Positions 38,418 through 45,958 of a DNA stretch of 64,000 nucleotides are shown here, one piece after another. How positions within the stretch are numbered: the stretch's first letter is position 1; every line of letters starts with the position of its first letter. This DNA comes from Mesorhizobium norvegicum. GTDB lineage: Bacteria; Pseudomonadota; Alphaproteobacteria; Rhizobiales; Rhizobiaceae. The notes below the pieces were generated by a model that saw nothing but the letters and a program-made list of their open reading frames with translations, was not told the origin of the DNA and searched no databases. The stretch is taken from positions 1 to 64,000 of the forward strand of contig NZ_SMYZ01000012.1 of the NCBI RefSeq assembly GCF_004919685.1. Direction: 5' to 3'. Made by a program: the position numbers and the translations under genes.

Positions 38418-39920
38418 ATGTTTGGTAAAAGAGGCAGCGACGACGGCAACCGGTTCACGCCGGAATTTCGCCAGCCAGCACCGGCGCCTGTCGCGCCGCC
38501 GGCTGCCAGTTCTGCCGACACGGCAGTTCTAGCCCGGCCCGCGGCCGCGCCAAGCGCGCCTGTCGCGCCGCCGGCGCGGCGCGCGGTCGAGGCACCGCCA
38601 TTGGCGCCTGAGCCGAAGCGGGCGCAGCGCGAAAAGAGCGAAACCTACTACGACACCAAGAGCCAGGTTTTCTCCGCGCTCATCGACACGATCGATCTAT
38701 CGCAGCTCGCCAAGCTTGATCCGGAAAGCGCGCGCGAGGAAATCCGCGACATCGTCAACGACATCATCGCGATCAAGAATTTCGCGATGACGATCGCCGA
38801 GCAGGAAGAACTGCTCGAGGACATCTGCAACGATGTGCTCGGCTATGGGCCGCTCGAGCCGCTGCTCGCGCGCGACGACATCGCCGATATCATGGTCAAC
38901 GGCTCCAAGAACGTCTACATCGAAGTCAACGGCAAGGTCGAGCAGACCGGCATCCGCTTCCGTGACAACCAGCAGCTCCTCAACATCTGCCAGCGCATCG
39001 TCAGCCAGGTTGGCCGCCGTGTCGACGAATCCAGCCCGATCTGCGACGCGCGTCTTCCCGACGGCTCCCGCGTCAACGTCATCGCGCCGCCGCTCTCCAT
39101 CGACGGCGCCACGCTCACCATCCGCAAATTCAAGAAGGACAAGCTGACGCTCGATCAGTTGGTCAAGTTCGGCGCCATTTCACCCCAAGGCGCCGAAGTT
39201 CTCAAGATCATCAGCCGTGTTCGCTGCAACATCGTCATCTCGGGCGGTACCGGCTCGGGCAAGACGACGCTGCTCAACTGCCTGACCAACTATATCGACC
39301 GCGAGGAGCGCGTCATCACCTGCGAGGACTCGGCCGAGCTGCAACTGCAGCAGCCGCATGTCGTGCGCCTCGAAACCCGCCCGCCCAATCTGGAGGGCGA
39401 GGGTGAGGTGACGATGCGTGACCTGGTCAAGAACTGCCTGCGCATGCGTCCCGAGCGCATCATCGTCGGCGAAGTGCGCGGACCCGAAGTGTTCGACCTT
39501 CTGCAGGCGATGAACACCGGCCATGACGGTTCGATGGGAACGATCCACTCGAACAGCCCGCGCGAATGCCTGAACCGTATCGAATCCATGATCGCCATGG
39601 GCGGCTATTCGCTGCCGCAGAAGACAGTGCGCGAAATCGTCGTCGGCTCCATCGACGTGATCATCCAGGCAGCGCGCCTGCGTGACGGATCGCGTCGCAT
39701 CACCCACATCACCGAGGTGATCGGAATGGAGGGCGACGTCATCATCACGCAGGATATCGTCCTCTACAACATCAAGGGCGAGGACGCCAATGGCAGGCTG
39801 CTGGGAGAGCATGTATCGACCGGCATCGGTCGTCCGCATTTCTGGGAGCGGGCCCGCTATTATGGCGAGGAGCAGCGCCTCGCCATTGCGCTCGAGGCGA
39901 TGGAGAAACGCGCTGACTGA
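38418..39920 (+). CDS. cpaF: Pilus assembly/retraction ATPase CpaF/TadA
   Basis: A 500-residue secretion ATPase of the VirB11/TadA family that powers pilus extension and retraction from the cytoplasmic face. The N-terminus is Pro/Ala-rich and disordered (1-75). The conserved core has [14 protein letters not shown], Walker [15 protein letters not shown], the Asp box [10 protein letters not shown], Walker [12 protein letters not shown] and the His box [13 protein letters not shown]. It lies 29 nt downstream of cpaE. Confidence 0.96.
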   Translation: MFGKRGSDDGNRFTPEFRQPAPAPVAPPAASSADTAVLARPAAAPSAPVAPPARRAVEAPPLAPEPKRAQREKSETYYDTKSQVFSALIDTIDLSQLAKLDPESAREEIRDIVNDIIAIKNFAMTIAEQEELLEDICNDVLGYGPLEPLLARDDIADIMVNGSKNVYIEVNGKVEQTGIRFRDNQQLLNICQRIVSQVGRRVDESSPICDARLPDGSRVNVIAPPLSIDGATLTIRKFKKDKLTLDQLVKFGAISPQGAEVLKIISRVRCNIVISGGTGSGKTTLLNCLTNYIDREERVITCEDSAELQLQQPHVVRLETRPPNLEGEGEVTMRDLVKNCLRMRPERIIVGEVRGPEVFDLLQAMNTGHDGSMGTIHSNSPRECLNRIESMIAMGGYSLPQKTVREIVVGSIDVIIQAARLRDGSRRITHITEVIGMEGDVIITQDIVLYNIKGEDANGRLLGEHVSTGIGRPHFWERARYYGEEQRLAIALEAMEKRAD

Positions 39921-39949
39921 CGCATCCTGGGGCGTAAGGGTTCGGGCCA

Positions 39950-40963
39950 ATGTTTGGAATTGACGGCACAGTACTGGCGTTTGTAGTGCTCGCCGGCTTC
40001 AGCGCCGGCGGGGTCGCCTATGCATTCCTGTTCACCCGGATCAGCAACGAGAAACAGGTCGGCAAGCGGCTCGAAACGATCAAGACCGCCGAGACGGATC
40101 GTTCCGTCGTCAAGGCCTCGCGCGACCGCGCAGCGGAAGCCGTCAAGCGGCGCAAATCGGTTCAGGATTCGCTCAACGAGCTCGACGCAAAGCAGAAAAC
40201 CAAGGACAGCGCGGTCAAGAAACCGCCGCTGAAAGCCCAGCTCCGTCAGGCCGGGCTGAAGACCACAATCGAGCGCTTCTATATATACTCCGCCATATGC
40301 GGCCTCGCTTTGACGATGGCTGCCTTTGTGGCCGGAGCGCCGCTGATCGTCTTGCCGGGGGTGCTGCTGGCCGGCGCGCTCGGCCTGCCGCGCTGGTTCG
40401 TCTCGTTTCGTCGCGCCCGCCGCGTCAAGGCATTCCTCAACGAATTTCCAAACGCGCTCGACATCATCGTGCGCGCCGTAAAATCCGGCCTGCCGCTGAA
40501 CGACGCCGTGCGCCTGATCGCCAACGAATCGCCCGAACCGGTGAAGACTGAATTTCGTCGAATCGTCGATTCCCAGCAGATGGGCCTGTCGATCCCCGAT
40601 GCGACCTTGCGCATGCCCGAAACCATGCCTTGCACGGAGGCAAGCTTCTTCGGCATCGTCATCCAGATCCAGTCGCAGGCCGGCGGCAATCTCTCCGAGG
40701 CGCTGGGCAATCTTTCGCGCGTGCTCCGCGATCGCAAGAAGATGAAGGCCAAGGTCGCGGCGCTGTCGATGGAAGCCAAGGCGTCCGCCGCGATCATCGG
40801 TGCGCTGCCCTTCATCGTCGCCTTTCTCGTCTACCTGTCGAGCCCGGCCTACCTGATGCCGCTGTTCGTCACCAGCGTTGGACACCTGATCCTTGGGTGC
40901 TCGGCAGTCTGGATGTCGATCGGCATCTTTGTGATGCGCAAAATGATGAACTTCGAAGTCTAG
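39950..40963 (+). CDS. tadB: Pilus platform protein TadB
   Basis: A 337-residue inner-membrane protein with the T2SSF domain (about 170-300), containing FPNALDIIVRAVKSGLPL and FFGIVIQIQSQAGGNLSEAL. One N-terminal helix, two central helices and two C-terminal helices are evident. TadB with TadC forms the platform on which CpaF acts. It lies 29 nt after cpaF and 9 nt before tadC. Confidence 0.94.
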   Translation: MFGIDGTVLAFVVLAGFSAGGVAYAFLFTRISNEKQVGKRLETIKTAETDRSVVKASRDRAAEAVKRRKSVQDSLNELDAKQKTKDSAVKKPPLKAQLRQAGLKTTIERFYIYSAICGLALTMAAFVAGAPLIVLPGVLLAGALGLPRWFVSFRRARRVKAFLNEFPNALDIIVRAVKSGLPLNDAVRLIANESPEPVKTEFRRIVDSQQMGLSIPDATLRMPETMPCTEASFFGIVIQIQSQAGGNLSEALGNLSRVLRDRKKMKAKVAALSMEAKASAAIIGALPFIVAFLVYLSSPAYLMPLFVTSVGHLILGCSAVWMSIGIFVMRKMMNFEV

Positions 40964-40972
40964 GATCGCGGC

Positions 40973-41992
40973 ATGACCGAGCAAGTCATCAAAACCCTGA
41001 CGGATCCGACCTTCCTGATCGCGCTGCTGGTCGCCATTGCGGTGTTTGCGACCGTCTTCACCTTGCTGCCGGCGTTTGGCGGAAACCAGCTCAAGTCGCG
41101 CATGAAAACAGTCGCACTGGAACGCGACGAACTGCGTGCCAAGCAGCGCGCCCGGCTTGCCGTCGAGGCGGATCGCCGTCGCAAGGGCCTGCGCGAGGAA
41201 CAGTCGGTTGGCATGCGCAACATTGTCGACCGGCTGGATCTGAGGCGCGCGCTCGCCGACGAGGGCACGTTGCAGAAACTCAAGGTGGCCGGGTTTCGCG
41301 GGCAAAATCCGCTGACGCGGTTTCTTTTCTTCCGTCTCGTGCTTCCCTTCGTCGGCTTCGCGCTGGCCGCAATCTACATCTTCGTCCTCGGCGGATTGCC
41401 CGACAAACCATTGGTCATCAGGCTGTTCGTCTGCATCCTCGTTGCGTATGGCGGCTTCTACGCACCGGTCGTCTACGTCAACAACCGCGCCACCAAGCGC
41501 AAGCAGTCGATCCAGATGGCATGGCCGGATGCGCTCGATCTGCTGCTGATCTGCGTCGAATCGGGCATGTCGGTGGAAGCAGCACTCCGCAAGGTCGCCG
41601 ACGAGATCGGCGCGCAATCGGTGGCACTGGCGGAAGAATTCATCCTCACCAACGCCGAGCTTTCCTATCTGCAGGAGCGCAAGCAGGCCTACGAGAACCT
41701 GGCAAGCCGCACCGGCCTGGATTCGGTCAAGTCGGTGTCGCAGGCACTCGTCCAGGCCGAGCGTTACGGCACGCCGGTGGCGCATGCACTGCGCGTGCTT
41801 GCAGCCGAAAGCCGCGACATGCGCATGAATGCGGCCGAAAAGAAGGCAGCCGCCTTGCCGCCAAAGCTCACCGTGCCGATGATCCTGTTTTTCCTGCCGG
41901 TGCTTTTCGCCATCATTCTGGGCCCCGCCGGCATTCAGGTCAGCCAGCGCGGTATCTTCGGAGATCATCCGGCACCGGCTGCAGCCCAGTAA
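40973..41992 (+). CDS. tadC: Pilus platform protein TadC
   Basis: A 339-residue inner-membrane protein with a T2SSF domain (WPDALDLLLICVESGMSVEA and KSVSQALVQAERYGTPVAHA). Membrane helices lie near 15-35, about 120-165 and at the C-terminus (MILFFLPVLFAIILGPAGI). It is last in the plus-strand tad operon, before a bidirectional terminator-like stem. Confidence 0.94.
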   Translation: MTEQVIKTLTDPTFLIALLVAIAVFATVFTLLPAFGGNQLKSRMKTVALERDELRAKQRARLAVEADRRRKGLREEQSVGMRNIVDRLDLRRALADEGTLQKLKVAGFRGQNPLTRFLFFRLVLPFVGFALAAIYIFVLGGLPDKPLVIRLFVCILVAYGGFYAPVVYVNNRATKRKQSIQMAWPDALDLLLICVESGMSVEAALRKVADEIGAQSVALAEEFILTNAELSYLQERKQAYENLASRTGLDSVKSVSQALVQAERYGTPVAHALRVLAAESRDMRMNAAEKKAAALPPKLTVPMILFFLPVLFAIILGPAGIQVSQRGIFGDHPAPAAAQ

Positions 41993-42023
41993 CGACAAGG
42001 CAAATCCCTGCACGACATCTGAA

Positions 42024-42052
42024 AAAGCCGCGCTGCATGCAGCGGGCTTCTT
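42024..42052. terminator. Bidirectional terminator between tadC and tadD
   Basis: An imperfect stem around the self-complementary CTGCATGCAG has GC-rich arms (AAGCCGCG and CGGGCTT). A-rich sequence lies on the left and T-rich on the right. It is located between convergent genes. Confidence 0.6.
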
Positions 42053-42081
42053 CATTGATGGTCGCTACAAGGATCGTCGTC

Positions 42082-42903
42082 TCAGTTGGTCGCGGACTTT
42101 GACTTGTCCTGATCCTTGAGCTGGCTCCAGGCGTTTTGCTGGGCCAGCATCTGCCTGAGATAGGCGACGTTGGCCTGCGCCTGTTCGGGCGAGAGTTCCT
42201 GTGAGGCGATCTTCTCGGCTTCGTCGAAACGGCCCTGCAGGCCGACGACCAGCGCCAGGTTCTGACGGACCCGGCTGTCCGCATTCGGCTGCTGCGCGGC
42301 CGAGCGCATATAGGTTTCGGCGGTGCGCAGGTCACCTTCCAGCACATAGGACATGCCGAGATTGGAGAGCACCGAAGGCTCGTTCGGCTTGAGTTCGAGC
42401 GCCTTGCGGTAAAGCTGGCGCGCATCGTCCTTCTGGCCGGTCTGGTCGAGAATGGCCGCTTCGGCCGACACCAGCTTCCAGTCGGGATATTCCGGTGTCT
42501 GAGCGCGGCGCACGGCATCGAGTGCCGCGTCGAGCTGGCCGTTGGCGGCCAGCGCCTTGCCATAGGCGGCGAGCACGTCACGATCCTTCGGCATGGCGAT
42601 CGCCAGCTTGCGCATCACGGCGAGCGACTGTTCGGCGTCGCCATCCATCTGCAGTGCCGCGGCATAATTTGTCGCTATCCGCTTGTCGTTGGGGTTCCTG
42701 GCGTAAGATTGGCCAAGTGACGTCGTCGCAGTGTGCAGTTCTCCCGCCGACATGGTTTCCAGCGGTTTGCCGCTGGTGCGCCCGATCGAGCCGGTGGAGA
42801 GCTTGTCGGTTCCGCAGCCGGCGACGCCCGCTGCGAGCACCAGCGCAAGGGCCGTGATGATGAGCCGTTTTCCCCTGGCGTTGATCGTGCGGTTGGTCGG
42901 CAT
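42082..42903 (-). CDS. tadD: TadD-like TPR lipoprotein
   Basis: A 273-residue lipoprotein with a signal peptide and lipobox (LAAGVAGC). Four or more tetratricopeptide repeats follow (about 50-245), for example RIATNYAAALQMDGDAEQSL and PNEPSVLSNLGMSYVLEGDL. TadD is thought to act in assembly or stability of the outer-membrane part of the Tad system. Here it converges on tadC instead of being in the operon. Its last residues are charged (KDQDKSKSATN). Confidence 0.85.
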   Translation of the reverse strand: MPTNRTINARGKRLIITALALVLAAGVAGCGTDKLSTGSIGRTSGKPLETMSAGELHTATTSLGQSYARNPNDKRIATNYAAALQMDGDAEQSLAVMRKLAIAMPKDRDVLAAYGKALAANGQLDAALDAVRRAQTPEYPDWKLVSAEAAILDQTGQKDDARQLYRKALELKPNEPSVLSNLGMSYVLEGDLRTAETYMRSAAQQPNADSRVRQNLALVVGLQGRFDEAEKIASQELSPEQAQANVAYLRQMLAQQNAWSQLKDQDKSKSATN

Positions 42904-43029
42904 GGCTACCTAAGCCTCCATTCATGCGCGGCCATTGCGTGGCCGTCTTCCCTCCCGCAGAAATATTCTGTTAACCCTAACGGACGGTTAAGAACGGCGA
43001 CTCGAAGGTCGCCGCATGGAGAACATCGA

Positions 43030-44394
43030 ATGCCTGTCGAACTCGTCGAGAAGAAACTGCCGGGCTCACTGCCGGTCCATCTGGTCGCCAGGGACGGTCT
43101 GGACGCAGCCGGTCTTGCGCCAGCCGCTGTCGCCTGGGCCAGAGCCAACGGCTTTTCCGGCGAGGCAGGCAGGACGCTGGTCGTTCCTGGCGAAAACGGC
43201 GCGCTCGGCGGCGCCTTGTTCGGTGTCGGCGATGGCGAAGGCGCGCTCGCCCTCGGCGCGCTGTCGAAAGCCTTGCCGGAAGGCGACTGGCATTTCGCCT
43301 CGGCGCCGGTCGAGCCCGAACTGGCGGCAACCGCGCTGGCGCTCGGCGGCTACGTCTTCACCCGCTACGGCAAGAAGTCAGGCAAGGCGCTGCGCTTCGA
43401 ACTGCCGACCGGCGTCGAAGCCGGGCGCGTTCGCCGCATTGCCGATGGCGTCTTCCTGACACGTGATCTGGTCAACACGCCGACCAGCGATATGGGCCCG
43501 GAAGACCTGGAGCAGGCGGTGCGGACCCTGGCCGGCAGGCACAAGGCCGAAGTCTCGGTGGTGACGGGCGACGATCTCCTCGAGCAGAATTTCCCGATGA
43601 TCCATGCCGTCGGCCGCGCGTCGGTCGGCGCGCCGCGGCTGATCGACATGAGATGGGGGCGGCAAAGCGCGCCGAAGGTGACGCTGGTTGGCAAAGGTGT
43701 GTGTTTCGACACTGGCGGTCTCGACATCAAGCCATCGTCCGGCATGCTGCTGATGAAGAAGGACATGGGCGGTGCCGCCAATGTCCTTGGTCTCGCCTCG
43801 ATGATCATGGCTGCCGGGCTGAATGTGCGGCTGCGCGTGCTCATTCCCGCGGTCGAGAATTCGATCGCCGGCAACGCCTTCCGGCCCGGCGACGTGCTGG
43901 CAAGCCGCAAGGGCATCACAGTCGAGATCGGCAATACGGATGCCGAGGGGAGGCTGGTGCTGGGCGATGCGCTGGCGCTGGCCGACGAGGAGGAGCCGCA
44001 GCTTCTGGTCGACATGGCGACGCTGACAGGGGCTGCCCGTGTCGCGCTCGGCCCCGACCTGCCACCTTTCTATACCGGTGACGAAGCGCTGGCAGCCGAA
44101 CTGGCGGCGGCTTCCGTCGCGGTCGAAGATCCGCTGTGGCGCATGCCGTTGTGGCGGCCTTACGATGCAAAACTGTCGTCGAAGATCGCCGACATCAACA
44201 ATGTCACCACGGACGGTTTCGCCGGCTCGATCACGGCGGCACTGTTTCTCAAGCGCTTTGTCGAAAAGACCGCGGGCTGGGCGCATTTCGACATCTTCGC
44301 CTGGAACCCCGCCGACCGTCCGCATGGCCCCGCCGGCGGCGAGGCGCAAGGCATTCGCGCGCTGGAGCGGGTCATCTCGAAACGCTTTGGCTAA
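43030..44394 (+). CDS. Leucyl aminopeptidase, M17 family
   Basis: A 454-residue metallo-aminopeptidase of the M17 family (PepA/PepB), removing N-terminal residues from peptides in the cytoplasm. The two-metal site is visible in VGKGVCFDTGGLDIKPS and in the diagnostic NTDAEGRLVLGDAL; VDMATLTGAARVALG follows. The N-terminal domain (1-150) is weakly conserved as usual. The ATG at 43030 begins MPVELVEKKLPG; the open frame upstream is not coding. It is followed by a two-level palindrome that starts at the stop codon. Confidence 0.92.
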   Translation: MPVELVEKKLPGSLPVHLVARDGLDAAGLAPAAVAWARANGFSGEAGRTLVVPGENGALGGALFGVGDGEGALALGALSKALPEGDWHFASAPVEPELAATALALGGYVFTRYGKKSGKALRFELPTGVEAGRVRRIADGVFLTRDLVNTPTSDMGPEDLEQAVRTLAGRHKAEVSVVTGDDLLEQNFPMIHAVGRASVGAPRLIDMRWGRQSAPKVTLVGKGVCFDTGGLDIKPSSGMLLMKKDMGGAANVLGLASMIMAAGLNVRLRVLIPAVENSIAGNAFRPGDVLASRKGITVEIGNTDAEGRLVLGDALALADEEEPQLLVDMATLTGAARVALGPDLPPFYTGDEALAAELAAASVAVEDPLWRMPLWRPYDAKLSSKIADINNVTTDGFAGSITAALFLKRFVEKTAGWAHFDIFAWNPADRPHGPAGGEAQGIRALERVISKRFG

Positions 44395-44460
44395 CCATGA
44401 TCCCGAGTGGGAACCGGTTTTCTCGGACAAACGGAAACCGTTTGTCCAGAGATCATGGTT
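44393..44460. repeat. Two-level palindromic repeat after the aminopeptidase gene
   Basis: Outer arms AACCATGATC / GATCATGGTT (perfect 10 bp, 44393-44402 and 44451-44460) enclose an inner perfect 10-bp stem GGACAAACGG / CCGTTTGTCC (44425-44447) with an AAA loop. It begins at the stop codon of the M17 gene. The GTGGGAACCGGTTTTC part resembles the fragment at 57327-57352. Confidence 0.7.
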
Positions 44461-44518
44461 CAACAAGAAGGTCAGAAACTGAAACGGAACCGAAACAATT
44501 TGCCGTCATGCTGGCGTG

Positions 44519-44869
44519 ATGTCGATTGCGATGCGCCCGAGCCAGGCCTTGCGACTGTGGCAGCAAGTGATGCTGTCGCAGGTGCGCGACGACGCGCCCG
44601 ATCTGACCATGCGCCAGACGGCGATCCTGTTCACCATCTATCTCGATCCGCCGCCGCACACGGTGCGAGGGCTTGCCGCGCGCCTCAATGTCACCAAGCC
44701 GGTCATCACCCGCGCGCTTGACACGATGGGCGCGCTGAAACTGGTGTCGCGCCATCGCGACGAGTTCGACAAGCGCAATGTTCTGATCCGGCGCACGGTC
44801 GAGGGCGCGCTCTTTGTCGAGCGCTTCGGCGATGGTATCATTGCCAAGGCCCACGAACTGCCGATTTGA
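44519..44869 (+). CDS. MarR-family winged-helix regulator
   Basis: A 116-residue protein with a MarR-type winged helix (LTMRQTAILFTIYLD, VRGLAARLNVTKPVITRALD, then the wing SRHRDEFDKRNVLIR). It is shorter than most MarR proteins (about 140), and the C-terminal dimerisation helix is abbreviated. It is followed 27 nt later by the NlpC/P60 gene, whose start region contains a copy of this gene's last bases. The ATG at 44519 or the adjacent GTG 44516 may be used. Ligand and targets unknown. Confidence 0.8.
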   Translation: MSIAMRPSQALRLWQQVMLSQVRDDAPDLTMRQTAILFTIYLDPPPHTVRGLAARLNVTKPVITRALDTMGALKLVSRHRDEFDKRNVLIRRTVEGALFVERFGDGIIAKAHELPI

Positions 44870-44901
44870 CCCACCAGACTTGATCGAGTTGCCGATTTGA
44901 C
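44859..44901 (+). repeat. 12-nt direct repeat at the MarR-NlpC junction
   Basis: TGCCGATTTGAC occurs at 44859-44870 and 44890-44901 (31-nt period), with partial similarity around it. In the first copy it supplies the MarR stop (TGA), in the second the TTG start of the NlpC/P60 gene. Confidence 0.6.
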
Positions 44902-45757
44902 TGCCAGGGATGCCCGCCTTCACGCTTTCCGTTCCGACCTCGCCGATGCACGGCTGAAGGGTGAGGTCGCCGCCGAGCGCTTCGTTGCTGGCCGGCCGGC
45001 GCGGATCACCGCGGCCGTGGCCGACATGCGCAAGGCACCGCGGCCGGATGCCGGCGTCAACACGCAACTTCTGTTCGGCGATGATGTCCTGGTCTTCGAA
45101 GTGGCCGAAGGCTGGGCGTGGGTCCAGGCCGAACGTGACGGCTATGTCGGCTATGTCGCCGACACAATGCTGGGCGGGCGGGACCATGCGCCCACGCACA
45201 TCGTCTGCGTGCCGCGCACCTTCCTCTACCCCGGGCCGGATCTGCGCTTTCCAATCGCCGGACAATTGTCGATGGGATCGACGGTGACGGTGACGGATGC
45301 CACCGAGACGCGTGGTACACATTATGCCGTCCTGTCCTCTGGCGAGGCGTTGATCGCAGGTCACCTGCGGTCAATCGGCGAAGCTGCTGCTGACTATGTC
45401 GCGGTTGCCGAGACGTTTCTTGGAACACCGTATCTCTGGGGTGGCACTTCCGGCTTCGGCATCGACTGTTCGGGCCTGGTGCAACTGGCGATGCGCATGG
45501 CCGGCAGCGACGTGCTGCGCGATTCCGACATGCAGGCAGCGACACTCGGCGATCCGCTCGAGCCGGGTCCTGATTTCTCAGGGTTGCGGCGCGGCGATCT
45601 GGTGTTCTGGAAGGGCCATGTCGCCGTCATGACCGACGCCGACACGATGATCCACGCCAACGGCCACACCATGCTGGTGTCGCGCGAAGGGTTGAAGGAC
45701 GCCGTCGTCCGCATCGGCTACCTCTATGGCGGCCCGACGGGATTCAGGAGGCCGTAG
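44897..45757 (+). CDS. NlpC/P60 family cell-wall hydrolase
   Basis: A 286-residue protein with an SH3-like region (about 45-150, FEVAEGWAWVQAERDGYVGY) followed by a C-terminal NlpC/P60 cysteine peptidase (about 155-280). The catalytic Cys is in FGIDCSGLVQLAMR, with His in WKGHVAVMTDADTMIHANGH. Such enzymes cut peptidoglycan stem peptides. No signal peptide is obvious, so export is unclear. The only usable start is TTG at 44897. It follows M17 and MarR genes on the same strand, possibly co-transcribed. Confidence 0.87.
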   Translation: MTARDARLHAFRSDLADARLKGEVAAERFVAGRPARITAAVADMRKAPRPDAGVNTQLLFGDDVLVFEVAEGWAWVQAERDGYVGYVADTMLGGRDHAPTHIVCVPRTFLYPGPDLRFPIAGQLSMGSTVTVTDATETRGTHYAVLSSGEALIAGHLRSIGEAAADYVAVAETFLGTPYLWGGTSGFGIDCSGLVQLAMRMAGSDVLRDSDMQAATLGDPLEPGPDFSGLRRGDLVFWKGHVAVMTDADTMIHANGHTMLVSREGLKDAVVRIGYLYGGPTGFRRP

Positions 45758-45763
45758 CTTTTC

Positions 45764-45891
45764 TTCCTTCGCCCCGTTCACGGGGAGAAGGTGCCCGAAG
45801 GGCGGATGAGGGGCGGCGCGAGCATTTAAAGGTTCGCGCTGCCCCTCACCTGCCTCCCGGCATCCTCTCCCCGTAAACGGGGCGAGGAAAG
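45764..45891. repeat. RIME-like intergenic repeat
   Basis: A 130-bp imperfect inverted repeat between the NlpC gene and the helicase. Outer parts contain the small hairpins CCCCGTTCACGGGG (45772-45785) and CCCCGTAAACGGGG (45869-45882). The centre is a long stem with AGGGGCGGCGCGAGC opposite GTTCGCGCTGCCCCT. The pattern and sequence style match the rhizobial RIME-type intergenic mosaic elements. It can fold into an extended RNA hairpin and may act as a terminator. Confidence 0.75.
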
Positions 45892-45958
45892 CTCTCCACG
45901 ATCACCTTTTGTTCCGATTTTCCTTGGCGTTCGCGCGCCGTCGCGCTACCTCTGGCGG

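Noticed and set aside
39860..42055. 731-codon minus-strand open frame opposite tadB and tadC
   Set aside because: Antisense shadow; the plus-strand TadB and TadC motifs and tight operon spacing are decisive.
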